In this document: positions 8,825 to 17,571 of the stretch, piece after piece
Position numbering within the stretch: position 1 is the stretch's first letter
How the letters are laid out: each line of letters starts with the position of its first letter
Assembly: GCA_030524425.1 (NCBI GenBank)
Contig: JAUNGN010000005.1
Location: 1 to 64,000, forward strand
Source of the DNA: Clostridia bacterium
GTDB taxonomy: Bacteria; Bacillota; Clostridia; Lachnospirales; CAG-274
Direction of reading: 5' to 3'
DNA length: 64,000 nt
Made by a program: the position numbers and the translations under genes
Notes under the pieces: generated by a model
What the model was told of the DNA's origin: nothing
The model's input: the letters and a program-made list of their open reading frames with translations, nothing else
Databases searched by the model: none

Positions 8825-9030
8825 TGCAAAGGCTATTAAGGATTAATGTTCGTGGTTGTGCATAAATCTGATATGCTTATATTTTTGCGGTTTTTATTCA
8901 AAAATTACAAAAAATTGTAACTAAAAACAACCGGTGAGGGATTTAGTCGGATTTAGGGAGAAAAATGCGGCTAACAATTTTGTAAGAATTACTTAATAAT
9001 TTATTACGAAATTGTTGCATCCCAGATGGG
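8825..9030 (+). ncRNA. Structured 5' leader of unknown class
   Basis: About 200 bases without a gene precede the G5/3D protein. CGGTTTTTA (8888-8896) can pair with TAAAAACAACCG (8922-8933, bulged). Inside it TTACAA (8905-8910) pairs with TTGTAA (8915-8920). GGATTTAG occurs twice in the following 20 bases, then GCGGCTAAC. Genes for 3D-domain wall proteins are often under the c-di-AMP (ydaO/yuaA) riboswitch, but its hallmark GGGGxxAAUC and GGxGGAxCC blocks are not clear here, so I leave the class open. Confidence 0.4.
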
Positions 9031-9039
9031 AGGATAATT

Positions 9040-9774
9040 ATGTTAAAGAATTTTGCAATATGTGCAGCTGTTATGGCAGCCACTGTTACTGCATTGGGAA
9101 CTACTACATATGCTGCAGAAAATGCGTTTGTTGAATCCCCTGCTAATTATACTGCAGAGGCTAAGAGTAAAGTTGTTTATTATCAGACAAATGATGTAGA
9201 CACAAATGCTGAAAAGAGTGAAGTAAAAGTAAGCAGTAAGGAGGTTTCCTACACTACTATTACTGAGCAGACTGACAGCTTGACAAAAGGAACTACTAAG
9301 GTGGCTCAGGAAGGAGTAAACGGCGTTAGTAAGATTACAGAGGTAACTAAGTATGTAAATGGCGATATTGCAGATGTAAATGTTACTGAGGAAGTTATTT
9401 CTGAGCCTGTTGATGAAATTATTTTAGAGGGTACTAAGGAGGTTCCTACAGTTCCCGGTACTTCAGAAGTTGAGTATTCTAAGGTACTCACAATGAATGC
9501 TACAGCATACTGTCCATGTTCACAGTGCTGTGGTTCTTATGCCAACGGCTATACAGCCAATGGCATGAAGGCAGGCTACGGTGTGGCTGCTGTAGATACA
9601 AGGGTTATACCTCTTGGCACAAAGCTTTATGTTGAGGGTTATGGCTATTGTATTGCAGCAGATACAGGCGGAGCAATCAAGGGCAACAGAATTGACCTTT
9701 GTTACGGTTCTCATCAGGCTGCCTTAAATTCAGGCTTTGGTCATAAGAATGTTAAGGTTTATGTTTTAAGCTGA
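9040..9774 (+). CDS. Secreted G5 and 3D domain cell-wall protein
   Basis: Probably a peptidoglycan-active enzyme of the YocH/YabE/resuscitation-factor type outside the membrane. The 244-residue protein begins with a signal peptide (about 1-26, AAVMAATVTALG core). A G5 domain (about 45-140) follows, with the typical VSYTTITEQTDSL and TKVAQEGVNG segments. A 3D domain covers 150-244 with the family's three aspartates (VDTR, AADTGG and RIDLCY) and extra cysteines CPCSQCC, as in Clostridial members. The 3D domain has a lytic transglycosylase-like double-psi barrel fold. Ribosome binding site GGGAGGATAATT. It is preceded by a structured leader and followed by a bidirectional terminator. The domain calls are firm; the precise enzymatic activity is inferred. 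Confidence 0.9.
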   Translation: MLKNFAICAAVMAATVTALGTTTYAAENAFVESPANYTAEAKSKVVYYQTNDVDTNAEKSEVKVSSKEVSYTTITEQTDSLTKGTTKVAQEGVNGVSKITEVTKYVNGDIADVNVTEEVISEPVDEIILEGTKEVPTVPGTSEVEYSKVLTMNATAYCPCSQCCGSYANGYTANGMKAGYGVAAVDTRVIPLGTKLYVEGYGYCIAADTGGAIKGNRIDLCYGSHQAALNSGFGHKNVKVYVLS

Positions 9775-9789
9775 TTATAAAACAAAAAA

Positions 9790-9824
9790 GGAAGCTGTTA
9801 GGTTCTGACAGCTTCCTTTTTGTT
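9790..9824. terminator. Bidirectional terminator between convergent genes
   Basis: GGAAGCTGTTA (9790-9800) pairs with TGACAGCTTCC (9806-9816). An A run lies on the left and a T run on the right, so it serves both the 3D gene and the OPT gene. Confidence 0.85.
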
Positions 9825-11621
9825 TTATTTGGTATTTTTATTTATAGTATAGATAAGACTTGTGATAAGCAATATGAAAACTATAAGTCCGCCTATGCTG
9901 CCTAATGAAAAGCTTTCTGAAATATTTATAATATCTCCTATATTACTGCTGCCGATTGGAATAATTGCAAATATTGCAAGTAATATACCAATAAGACCTT
10001 CACCGGCAATCATACCTGAGGAATAGAGTATACCTGTTTTACTGTCAATATTTTTCTTCTCAGACCAAAGTCTTATAAGACCTCCGGACATAATACCCAT
10101 ACTTAAATGAATCGGTAAATACAGACCTATACAGAAGGGCAGTACGGGGATGCCTATTAATTCGATAAATACTGCTATAAATGCGCCTATTAATACCAGA
10201 CTCCAGGGGAGAGAACCGCCCATTACACCTTCAACAACAAGTTTCATAAGTGTAGCCTGGGGTGCAGGCAGTTCGTTTGTACCATATCCCCATGCTTTGT
10301 TAAGGAGGTAAAGTATGGCGCCGATAAAAAGTGAAGATACGGCTACACCGATAAATTCACCTATTTGCTGTTTATATGGAGTTGCACCTAAAATATCACC
10401 TGTTTTTAAATCCTGTGAAGTATCGCCTGCTATGGCAACTACAATACATATTACAGAGCCTATGGCGATAGCGCCAATCATGCCCCTTCTTGCGTCATAT
10501 CCGCTTGCCTTAAGAATAAATGCAGATATTAAAAGTGTAGCTATTGTCATACCTGAAACAGGGTTGTTTGAACTGCCGACAAGACCTACAAGCCTTGAAG
10601 ATACTGTGGCAAAGAAAAAACCGAAAAGGGCAATAATAACTGCTCCTATAAATGTTACAGGAATAAATGGAACAAGCCATATTATCAATATAAGGACTAA
10701 AATAAGGGGCAATATTATTTTAAGCGATATATCTTTTTTATCCGTATTATCGGTATTAAGTTCTTTTATTGCTTTTGAAAATGTTGTAACAATAAGGGGC
10801 AGAGATTTTATAAGGCTTATGATACCGCCTGTGGCAACAGCACCGGCACCGATATATCGTATATAGCTGCTCCAAATTTTAAAGGAATCCATACCGTTTA
10901 AGGCATCATTTCCTAAAAAAGATAATAGGGGCATAAGCACAAGCCATGATAAAATACCGCCGCCAAGCATATATGATGAAATTTTTGGACCGCATATATA
11001 GCCTACACCTGTTAAGGCAGGAAGTATGTCTATACCGAATCCGCTGCCCCTGAAGTGTTTAGGCTCATAGTGAAGCTGTGATGGAAATATACCCAAACCG
11101 TCTGTAATTACCTTATATATAGCTGAAAGTGTAAGTCCCTTAAATACAGTTGAGGCTGATGTCCCCTTTTCCTCTCCTGCTATAAGTACTTCGGCACAGG
11201 CAGTGCCTTCAGGATAAGGTAAATTTTCATGGGGATTTGAAATTAATACGCTTCTTAGCGGAATCATAAATGCAACGCCTAAAACTCCTCCGCAAAGAGA
11301 TATAAGACAAATTTCAATAAGAGACGGCGGTTCAGAGTTCCACTCTGCTGCCCACATAAATAGTGTCGGAAGGGTGAATATTGCACCGGCGGCTATAGAT
11401 TCTCCTGCTGATCCTATTGTCTGCACCATATTGTTTTCAAGTATTGAGTTTCGTTTTAAGAGTAATCGTATTATTCCCATTGACAATACTGCCGCAGGTA
11501 TGGAGGCTGATACCGTCATACCAACTCTTAGACCTAAATAGGCATTTGCTCCGCCAAAACCTATTGCCAAAAATATGCCTGTTATTATTGAAGTCGGGGT
11601 TAATTCCTGTTTTTTGTTCAT
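9825..11621 (-). CDS. OPT family oligopeptide transporter
   Basis: A polytopic membrane protein of 598 residues with about 14-16 hydrophobic segments spread over its whole length. It begins TGIFLAIGFGGANAYLGLRVGMTVSASIPAAV, shown here only to cite the AYLGLRVGMTVSASIP signature typical of bacterial OPT proteins, and later has NPHENLPYPEGTACAEVL and SNNPVSGMT. Bacterial members are proton-coupled importers of peptides or metal chelates. Length is close to the family norm (about 620-650, slightly short). The start follows AAAGGAG (complement of 11630-11636). It stands alone between a bidirectional terminator and the second 323-bp repeat. Substrate unknown. Confidence 0.88.
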   Translation of the reverse strand: MNKKQELTPTSIITGIFLAIGFGGANAYLGLRVGMTVSASIPAAVLSMGIIRLLLKRNSILENNMVQTIGSAGESIAAGAIFTLPTLFMWAAEWNSEPPSLIEICLISLCGGVLGVAFMIPLRSVLISNPHENLPYPEGTACAEVLIAGEEKGTSASTVFKGLTLSAIYKVITDGLGIFPSQLHYEPKHFRGSGFGIDILPALTGVGYICGPKISSYMLGGGILSWLVLMPLLSFLGNDALNGMDSFKIWSSYIRYIGAGAVATGGIISLIKSLPLIVTTFSKAIKELNTDNTDKKDISLKIILPLILVLILIIWLVPFIPVTFIGAVIIALFGFFFATVSSRLVGLVGSSNNPVSGMTIATLLISAFILKASGYDARRGMIGAIAIGSVICIVVAIAGDTSQDLKTGDILGATPYKQQIGEFIGVAVSSLFIGAILYLLNKAWGYGTNELPAPQATLMKLVVEGVMGGSLPWSLVLIGAFIAVFIELIGIPVLPFCIGLYLPIHLSMGIMSGGLIRLWSEKKNIDSKTGILYSSGMIAGEGLIGILLAIFAIIPIGSSNIGDIINISESFSLGSIGGLIVFILLITSLIYTINKNTK

Positions 11622-11675
11622 TTGTGCTCCTTTCTGATATATTGTTTACTCACTTTAACAAAGTAAGCAAATCAT

Positions 11676-11999
11676 AGTTTATAGAGCTGGTTAATTTAGT
11701 TTTAGACGCAAATGCGAGCATTTGCTGTAACCTCTCAGTCCGGCTCAAAGAGCCGGCCAGCTCCCCTGCAGGGGCGCCGGGAAACTGTACTTTTGCCAAT
11801 AATTGTACTAAAAGGTTTATCTGCTTGGCTCCCTTTTAAGGGAGCTGTCACGAAGTGACTGAGGGTTTTTGCGTCGCAGACCAAAATCCGCAGGTTTGCA
11901 GCCCCAAAGAATAAGAGGCTTGCTTTGCGGAGCAAAGTTGTTTGATAGAATTCACTTCCTCCGAGGCTGACCGCAAAACTGCATTTTGGTCAATTAAAT
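11676..11999. repeat. 323-bp dispersed intergenic repeat, copy 2
   Basis: A direct repeat of 4675-4997 differing by scattered single-base changes, for example CCCTGCAGGGG against CCCTGAAGGGG. It has the same nested inverted repeats and lies between the divergent OPT gene and the glycosyltransferase operon. Its edges, AGTTTATAG and GGTCAATTAAA, match copy 1, which defines the element ends. Confidence 0.85.
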
Positions 12000-12050
12000 A
12001 TTAATTTACATTTATTTTAGCCATTTATATTAAAAAAATACAAAAATTTA

Positions 12051-12079
12051 TTGCTATATTCTTTGATTTAGGTTAAAAT
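12051..12079 (+). promoter_or_regulatory. Promoter of the glycosyltransferase operon
   Basis: TTGCTA (12051-12056), 17 bp, TAAAAT (12074-12079); just right of the repeat element. Confidence 0.6.
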
Positions 12080-12131
12080 AACTATGTATGTTTTAATGAA
12101 AAATATTGTATTAATAAGAAAGGAGACTATT

Positions 12132-13082
12132 ATGCTGGTAGAATTAATAGTCCCTTGCTATAATGAGTCTGCAGTACTTAAAATGTTTTATGAGGAAAGC
12201 TGCAGAGTAATTAATTCTATAAAGAACTACGACTTTAACTTTATATTTATAGACGATGGTAGCAAGGACAATACTTTGCCAATAATGAAGGAGCTTGCTA
12301 AAGATGATGAAAGAGTAAAATATATATCTTTTTCAAGAAATTTTGGCAAGGAGTCTGCAATGTTTGCAGGGCTTAAAAATTCAAGGGGTGACTATGCCGT
12401 TGTTATGGATGCTGACTTACAGCACCCTCCTGCCCTTATTCCCAAAATGCTTGAGGCAATGGAGGAAGGCTATGACTGCTGTGCTGCCAACAGGGCAACA
12501 AGGGACGGAGATCCATTTTTAAGAACTTTTTTTACAAGAAACTTTTACAGGTTTGTAAATAAAATTTCTGATGTTGATATGCCTGATGGTGCGGGAGATT
12601 TCAGAATGATGAATAAGAAAATGATTAAGGCTGTTATTTCCATGAGTGAAGTTCAGAGATTCAGCAAGGGTATTTTCAGCTGGGTAGGATTTGATACAAA
12701 GTGGGTTGACTTTGAGGATGTGGAAAGGGCTGCAGGTGAAACCAAGTGGAGCTTTTGGGGATTATTTAAGTATGCTATTGAGGGTATTACTGCTTTTTCA
12801 ACCGTACCGCTTAAAATTGCCATATACTTTGGCACCTTGGTATCTGCGTCTTCATTTATTTATTTGCTTTTTGTAGTAATTAAGACTATTATTCATGGCA
12901 AGGATTTTCCCGGATATGCTTCAATTATTGCAATACTTTTGTTTTTAGGCGGATGTATTATATTGTGCTGTGGTATTTTGGGTGAATATATGGCTAAGAT
13001 ATATATTGAGGTTAAAAACCGGCCTGTATATATTATAGGCAAGACAAATATAGAAGAGCCTGTTAATGATTATGGGAGGTAA
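12132..13082 (+). CDS. Bactoprenol-phosphate glycosyltransferase, CsbB/GtrB/DPM1-like
   Basis: Transfers a sugar from a nucleotide sugar to undecaprenyl phosphate on the inner face of the membrane. I take the ATG after AAAGGAGACTATT; a longer in-frame ATG at 12084 has no ribosome binding site. The 316-residue protein has a GT2 fold: VPCYNES near the N-terminus, IDDGSKDNT (about 41-49), DADLQHPP (about 93-100) and a RATRDGDP loop. Two C-terminal membrane segments follow (about 222-250 and 258-285). This is the size and layout of CsbB and DPM1-type enzymes. gtrA-like and yfhO-like genes follow within 12 bases of one another, matching the three-part system that decorates wall or lipoteichoic acids in Bacillus and Listeria. 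The sugar is not readable. Confidence 0.92.
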   Translation: MLVELIVPCYNESAVLKMFYEESCRVINSIKNYDFNFIFIDDGSKDNTLPIMKELAKDDERVKYISFSRNFGKESAMFAGLKNSRGDYAVVMDADLQHPPALIPKMLEAMEEGYDCCAANRATRDGDPFLRTFFTRNFYRFVNKISDVDMPDGAGDFRMMNKKMIKAVISMSEVQRFSKGIFSWVGFDTKWVDFEDVERAAGETKWSFWGLFKYAIEGITAFSTVPLKIAIYFGTLVSASSFIYLLFVVIKTIIHGKDFPGYASIIAILLFLGGCIILCCGILGEYMAKIYIEVKNRPVYIIGKTNIEEPVNDYGR

Positions 13083-13087
13083 TTGGT

Positions 13088-13516
13088 ATGGTTAAAAAAT
13101 TGCTTTCTAAGGTATTAAACAGGGAAACTATAAGCTATCTTGTGTTTGGTGTGCTTACAACTGTAGTTTGTCTTGTAAGCTATGAGCTTATTAAGCTATT
13201 GCTTACAGGCGGGGGAGAGTTGAGCACACTGCAGATGAATATAGCAAATGCAGGCAGCTGGGTAATAGCGGTAGCATTTGCTTTTGTCACAAACAAATTC
13301 TTTGTATTTCAGTCAAAGTCGGTATCCTTTAAAACTCTTATGAAGGAAATTACCTCTTTTGTTGGAGCAAGGGTTTTGTCCCTGGGTTTTGAAATAGTTT
13401 GGATGAATGTAACGGTCGGTCTGTTACATATTAATGACAGTGCTGCGAAAATTGGCGCACAGTTTGGAATTGTAGTTATGAATTATGTATTCAGTAAATT
13501 ATTTATATTTAAGTAA
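13088..13516 (+). CDS. GtrA/GtcA-like polytopic flippase component
   Basis: A 142-residue membrane protein with four hydrophobic segments (about 17-35, 50-75, 85-105 and 115-138) and the GtrA family motifs YLVFGVLTTVVC and FVTNKFFVFQSKS. GtrA/GtcA proteins are thought to flip the undecaprenyl-phosphate-linked sugar outward. The gene starts 5 bases after the glycosyltransferase and 12 bases before yfhO, clearly one operon. Full length for the family. Confidence 0.9.
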   Translation: MVKKLLSKVLNRETISYLVFGVLTTVVCLVSYELIKLLLTGGGELSTLQMNIANAGSWVIAVAFAFVTNKFFVFQSKSVSFKTLMKEITSFVGARVLSLGFEIVWMNVTVGLLHINDSAAKIGAQFGIVVMNYVFSKLFIFK

Positions 13517-13528
13517 GGAGATATTGTA

Positions 13529-16276
13529 ATGGAAAATAAGAAAGAAAATTGGTTGTATTCCAATCGTTATGTTATTGCAGCCTTCTTCTGTACAGCTCTT
13601 ATTATGTGTATTACATACATTTTAAGACATGTTTACCCTTTTGGTGATCAGATTGTATTAAAGGTTGATCTTTATCATCAGTATGCACCTTTTCACGAGG
13701 AGCTTAGAAGCCGTATTTTAAATGGTCAGAGTCTTATGTATAGCTGGGAAGGAGGCTTAGGCAAGGAATTTGTAACTCAGATGGCTTACTATACAGCTTC
13801 GCCTATCAGTTTTTTAATTCTTTTATTTCCTCAGCAGCTTTTGCCTGAGGCACTGGCAGTTTTTATATTGCTTAAAACCTGCTTTAGTGCATCATTTTTC
13901 TCTTATTATTTAAAGGAACATTTTAAGAAAAATGATTTGTCTATTTTAATTTTTGGTTTGCTTTATGCATTTACTTCATTTATGACAGGCTATTACTGGA
14001 ATGTAATGTGGCTTGATTCTGTTGCATTGTTCCCTATTGTAGCTTTGGGTGTTGAAAGACTTATACATGAAAATAAGCACGTGTTATATTATGTTGCCAT
14101 AACTCTTACAATGATTGTAAACTTCTATATGGCTGTACTTGTCTGTGTGTTTACAGCTGCTTACTTTATTGTTGTGCTCTTTGCCAATTACGAGTGGAAG
14201 AGAAATCAGAAGGTTATGACGGCAAGAATGGTTAAGTTTGCCGTTGTGTCAATCATTGCAGCCTTAACAGCTATGTTTATTTTAGCACCTGTTGCTATTG
14301 CTTTAGGTCAGACTGCAACAAGTGATACGAATTTTCCTAAATTTGAAATATATGAAAATGTATATCAGCTTATTACTAACCACTTTATTGGTGCAAGACC
14401 TGTTGTACTTGCAAGAAATGAGGACCTTCCAAATGTATACAGCGGTGTAATAACCATGATGCTTATTCCTCTTTATTTCTTTAATACAAAGATAAATAAA
14501 AGAGAAAAGTGGTTAATGTCAGCTTTACTTATATTTATGTTATTATGTGCTTGTATTAAGCCTTTAGACTTTATGATTCACGGATTCCACTTTCCGTCTA
14601 ACCTGCCCCACAGATATACATTTATATACAGCTTTATAATGCTTTATATAGCTTATAAGGGTCTTTTAAATATTAAGACATGTAAATTTGAATTTGTGGT
14701 TTATGCAGCTATTTTATATACTATAGTTATTTTAGTGACAGAGTTTATAATGGTGCCTGCTATTCTTGATATTGACAGAGTACTTTCAAACAGTGATATT
14801 ATTATTAATATTGCTGCAATGATTGTGTATGGCGGAATTATTTATGCATATTCACAGTCTAAGCCTCAGAATATAGGCGGACTTTTAGGTATTATATTTA
14901 TATGTGTATTTGCTGAGTGTATGTTCTCAAGTCATCAGGGTCTTGACAGAACTACGGACAGAGAAGCTTATGTAAAGTATATTGATAATGCTGATGATGC
15001 CGTAAAATATATGAATGATAAAGAACAGGGGAATTTCTACAGAACGGAATTCAGAAGATTTACTTCAATTAATGATGCTGCCCTTTATCATTATAATGGA
15101 TTTTCACAGTTCTCATCTCTTGCGCCGGGTGGTATTTCAGAATTTATTGGTAATCTGGGTATTGCAGCAACGGGTAACAGTTACAGATATTATGACCCTA
15201 CAGCTCTTATTGATGCAATGTTTGACTTAAAGTATGTTATGAATAAGGACGGGGAAATTAAAAACGAAAGATATGTATTTGAGAAGCAGTTTAATAATGT
15301 GTGGATATACAGAAATGACAGAGTATTGCCTTTAGGATTTATGGTTAATTCAGACATTAAGAACTGGCAGACAGAGGATTCTCAGCCATTTGATGTTCAG
15401 AACAGCTTTATTAAGCAGGGTGCAGGTGTAGATAAGGATATGTTTACTCCGATTAAACCTGACAGCATTACAAAGACTTATATGGATGTTACTGAAGAAA
15501 TTGATGAAAACAGCTTTAAATACAGACTTACAGATCCTGCTAATTTGGCTCTTGAGCCTACTGTAACTGCTGCATTTACATCTGACAGGGATCAGTATAT
15601 GTTTGTATATGTTGACGCAGGAAATACAAAGAGAGTTAAATATCAAACCAATACAGCCAATGAGGACAGAGAGCTTTCTGCAGGTAAGAGTTTATTTGAT
15701 ATTGGTCATGTAACAGCAGGTGAACAAATAACCGTAAACTTTGCTCTTACTAATAAGGGTGAGTTTGAAAAGACATATCGTAAGGATGGTACGGTTAAGA
15801 TTTATGCTGCAAGTTATGATGATGCAGTATTCCGGGAGGCTTATGATAAGCTGAACGAAAATACCTATAATATTACAAGGTTTGAGGATACTCATATTGA
15901 GGGTACCGTTAATGCGGCTGAAGACGGTGTAATGTTTACATCTATTCCTTATGTAGACGGCTGGAAGGTTACGGTTGACGGTCAGAGTGTTGATAAGGTT
16001 TCAATAGGCAATGATGGTGTAATTGGTGTGGATATTCCTGCCGGTGAACATACAGTTGTGTTCCAGTTTAAGTCCAAGGGACTTATACCATCTGTTGTAA
16101 TTTCGTTTGCAGGCATATTGCTTGCCATTGCTTATACTCTTCTGGATAAGGCTATAAAAAGGAAGCATGAGCAAAAGCTTGTTACTGCTGCTGCCTTTGA
16201 TGCTGAAGTAAGTGAAGTTTTTTCACAGAAGAACAGTAAGGGTAAGTATATTAAAAAGAATAAAAATAAAAGATAA
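13529..16276 (+). CDS. YfhO-type membrane glycosyltransferase
   Basis: A large protein of 915 residues. The first 480 residues hold about 12 membrane segments. An extracytoplasmic C-terminal domain (about 490-860) follows, then a last membrane segment near 855-875 and a basic tail (KNSKGKYIKKNKNKR). YfhO proteins are GT-C-like enzymes that use the flipped undecaprenyl-sugar to modify teichoic acids or other surface polymers. The N-terminus has the family pattern with DLYHQYAPFHEELR (first loop, with the conserved acidic residue) and GLGKEF. The late region VPYVDGWKVTVDG is also typical. Ribosome binding site AAGGAGATATTGTA. It ends the operon before a strong terminator. Confidence 0.9.
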   Translation: MENKKENWLYSNRYVIAAFFCTALIMCITYILRHVYPFGDQIVLKVDLYHQYAPFHEELRSRILNGQSLMYSWEGGLGKEFVTQMAYYTASPISFLILLFPQQLLPEALAVFILLKTCFSASFFSYYLKEHFKKNDLSILIFGLLYAFTSFMTGYYWNVMWLDSVALFPIVALGVERLIHENKHVLYYVAITLTMIVNFYMAVLVCVFTAAYFIVVLFANYEWKRNQKVMTARMVKFAVVSIIAALTAMFILAPVAIALGQTATSDTNFPKFEIYENVYQLITNHFIGARPVVLARNEDLPNVYSGVITMMLIPLYFFNTKINKREKWLMSALLIFMLLCACIKPLDFMIHGFHFPSNLPHRYTFIYSFIMLYIAYKGLLNIKTCKFEFVVYAAILYTIVILVTEFIMVPAILDIDRVLSNSDIIINIAAMIVYGGIIYAYSQSKPQNIGGLLGIIFICVFAECMFSSHQGLDRTTDREAYVKYIDNADDAVKYMNDKEQGNFYRTEFRRFTSINDAALYHYNGFSQFSSLAPGGISEFIGNLGIAATGNSYRYYDPTALIDAMFDLKYVMNKDGEIKNERYVFEKQFNNVWIYRNDRVLPLGFMVNSDIKNWQTEDSQPFDVQNSFIKQGAGVDKDMFTPIKPDSITKTYMDVTEEIDENSFKYRLTDPANLALEPTVTAAFTSDRDQYMFVYVDAGNTKRVKYQTNTANEDRELSAGKSLFDIGHVTAGEQITVNFALTNKGEFEKTYRKDGTVKIYAASYDDAVFREAYDKLNENTYNITRFEDTHIEGTVNAAEDGVMFTSIPYVDGWKVTVDGQSVDKVSIGNDGVIGVDIPAGEHTVVFQFKSKGLIPSVVISFAGILLAIAYTLLDKAIKRKHEQKLVTAAAFDAEVSEVFSQKNSKGKYIKKNKNKR

Positions 16277-16284
16277 TTAAAAAC

Positions 16285-16316
16285 AGGCAATCGGAACCTC
16301 CGATTGCCTTGTTGTG
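16285..16316 (+). terminator. Terminator after the glycosylation operon
   Basis: AGGCAATCGG (16285-16294) pairs perfectly with CCGATTGCCT (16300-16309), followed by TGTTGTG. Confidence 0.8.
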
Positions 16317-16369
16317 TAGTTGTGTAATGGATGGGAATATATTAATGTGTTTTAACATGGAGAAAAATA

Positions 16370-17542
16370 ATGAGAAATGTACTATTAGTTAAATATGGCG
16401 AAATTGCCATGCGCGGAAAGAACAGATACTTAATTGAAAACAGGTTAATATGGACAATAATCAAAAGGCTTGAATCTTACCATGGTTACAGAGTTTACAA
16501 AGAACAGGGAAGGATTCTTGTGGTAAATGAAGAGGGTGAATTTGATTATGAAACTGTTATACCTATTGTTTTAAATATTTTAGGCGTAGTTGCAGTTTGC
16601 CCCGGTATTGAAATTGAGGACCAGTCTATTGAAAGTCTCAGAAAATGTGCGCTTTTACACTTTAAAGAGCATTTTCCAAAGGGAGGAGTTTCCTTTAAGG
16701 TGATTACAAAGCGTTCAGATAAGAGATATCCTATGACAGGCAATGAGGTAAGTGCTGATGTGGGAGGATATATTTTACACAATATGGATAACCTCACTGT
16801 AGATGTGCATAATCCTGACATTAAATTAATGGTTGAGCTTAGGAATAATGCTTATATATACAGTAAACTTATAAAGGGTCACGGAGGACTTCCCTATGGT
16901 GCAAGCGGTAAGGCAACTGTACTTATGTCAGGAGGAATAGACAGTCCTGTTGCAGCCTTTCTTACAGCAAAAAGGGGCGTTGAAATAGAAGCCTGTTATT
17001 TTGATTCACCGCCATATACATCGGAGAGAGCAAAGCAAAAGGTAATTGACCTTGCAGAACAGCTTGCTAAATATACAGGCAGTTTAAAGCTTTATATTGT
17101 GCCTTTTACCGAAACCCAGCTTAAAATTTATGAATCTACACCTCCTGAAAAAATGACCATTCTTTTAAAAAGAGCTATGCTTAAGGCTGCACAGAAGATT
17201 GCGGAAAACAATAAGTCAATGGCTCTTGTAACAGGTGATAGTATAGGACAGGTAGCAAGTCAGACCATGGAGGCTATTATGGCTATTGATTCAGCAGCAT
17301 CAATACCTGTTTTGCGTCCTCTCTGTGCTATGGATAAGCAGGAAATTGTAGACACAGCGGTGGATATCGGTACTTATGATATATCAATAAGACCTTATGA
17401 GGACTGCTGTACTGTATTTGTGGCAAAGCATCCTGAAACCAAGCCTAAAAAATCTATTATTGAAGCAATTGAGAAAAAAATTGAAGGACTTGATGAGCTT
17501 ATAAATAAAGCCGTGGAAGAAGCAGAAGCTATGGACTTTTAA
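16370..17542 (+). CDS. thiI: tRNA 4-thiouridine synthase / thiamine sulfur transferase ThiI
   Basis: Adenylates and thiolates U8 of tRNA and can supply sulfur for thiazole synthesis. The 390-residue protein starts with the ThiI ferredoxin-like region (VKYGEIAMRGKNR). It continues with a THUMP domain (about 60-165) and the PP-loop ATPase motif MSGGIDSPVA near 186-195. It ends without a rhodanese domain, as usual in Firmicutes, where sulfur comes from a dedicated cysteine desulfurase; that partner is not in this window. A conserved cysteine pair occurs in EDCCTVF. It is followed 29 bases later by a MATE gene, which may be co-transcribed. Confidence 0.94.
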   Translation: MRNVLLVKYGEIAMRGKNRYLIENRLIWTIIKRLESYHGYRVYKEQGRILVVNEEGEFDYETVIPIVLNILGVVAVCPGIEIEDQSIESLRKCALLHFKEHFPKGGVSFKVITKRSDKRYPMTGNEVSADVGGYILHNMDNLTVDVHNPDIKLMVELRNNAYIYSKLIKGHGGLPYGASGKATVLMSGGIDSPVAAFLTAKRGVEIEACYFDSPPYTSERAKQKVIDLAEQLAKYTGSLKLYIVPFTETQLKIYESTPPEKMTILLKRAMLKAAQKIAENNKSMALVTGDSIGQVASQTMEAIMAIDSAASIPVLRPLCAMDKQEIVDTAVDIGTYDISIRPYEDCCTVFVAKHPETKPKKSIIEAIEKKIEGLDELINKAVEEAEAMDF

Positions 17543-17571
17543 AATTTTATATAAGAAGGAAGATGAAATAG

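Noticed and set aside
8825..9030. c-di-AMP (ydaO/yuaA) riboswitch
   Set aside because: Gene context fits and a GGCTAAC and AGGGAT are present, but the other conserved blocks could not be placed. Reported only as a leader of unknown class.
10315..10866. 183-codon plus-strand frame opposite the OPT gene
   Set aside because: A shadow of the membrane protein codons; the OPT reading has clear family motifs and the opposite frame none.
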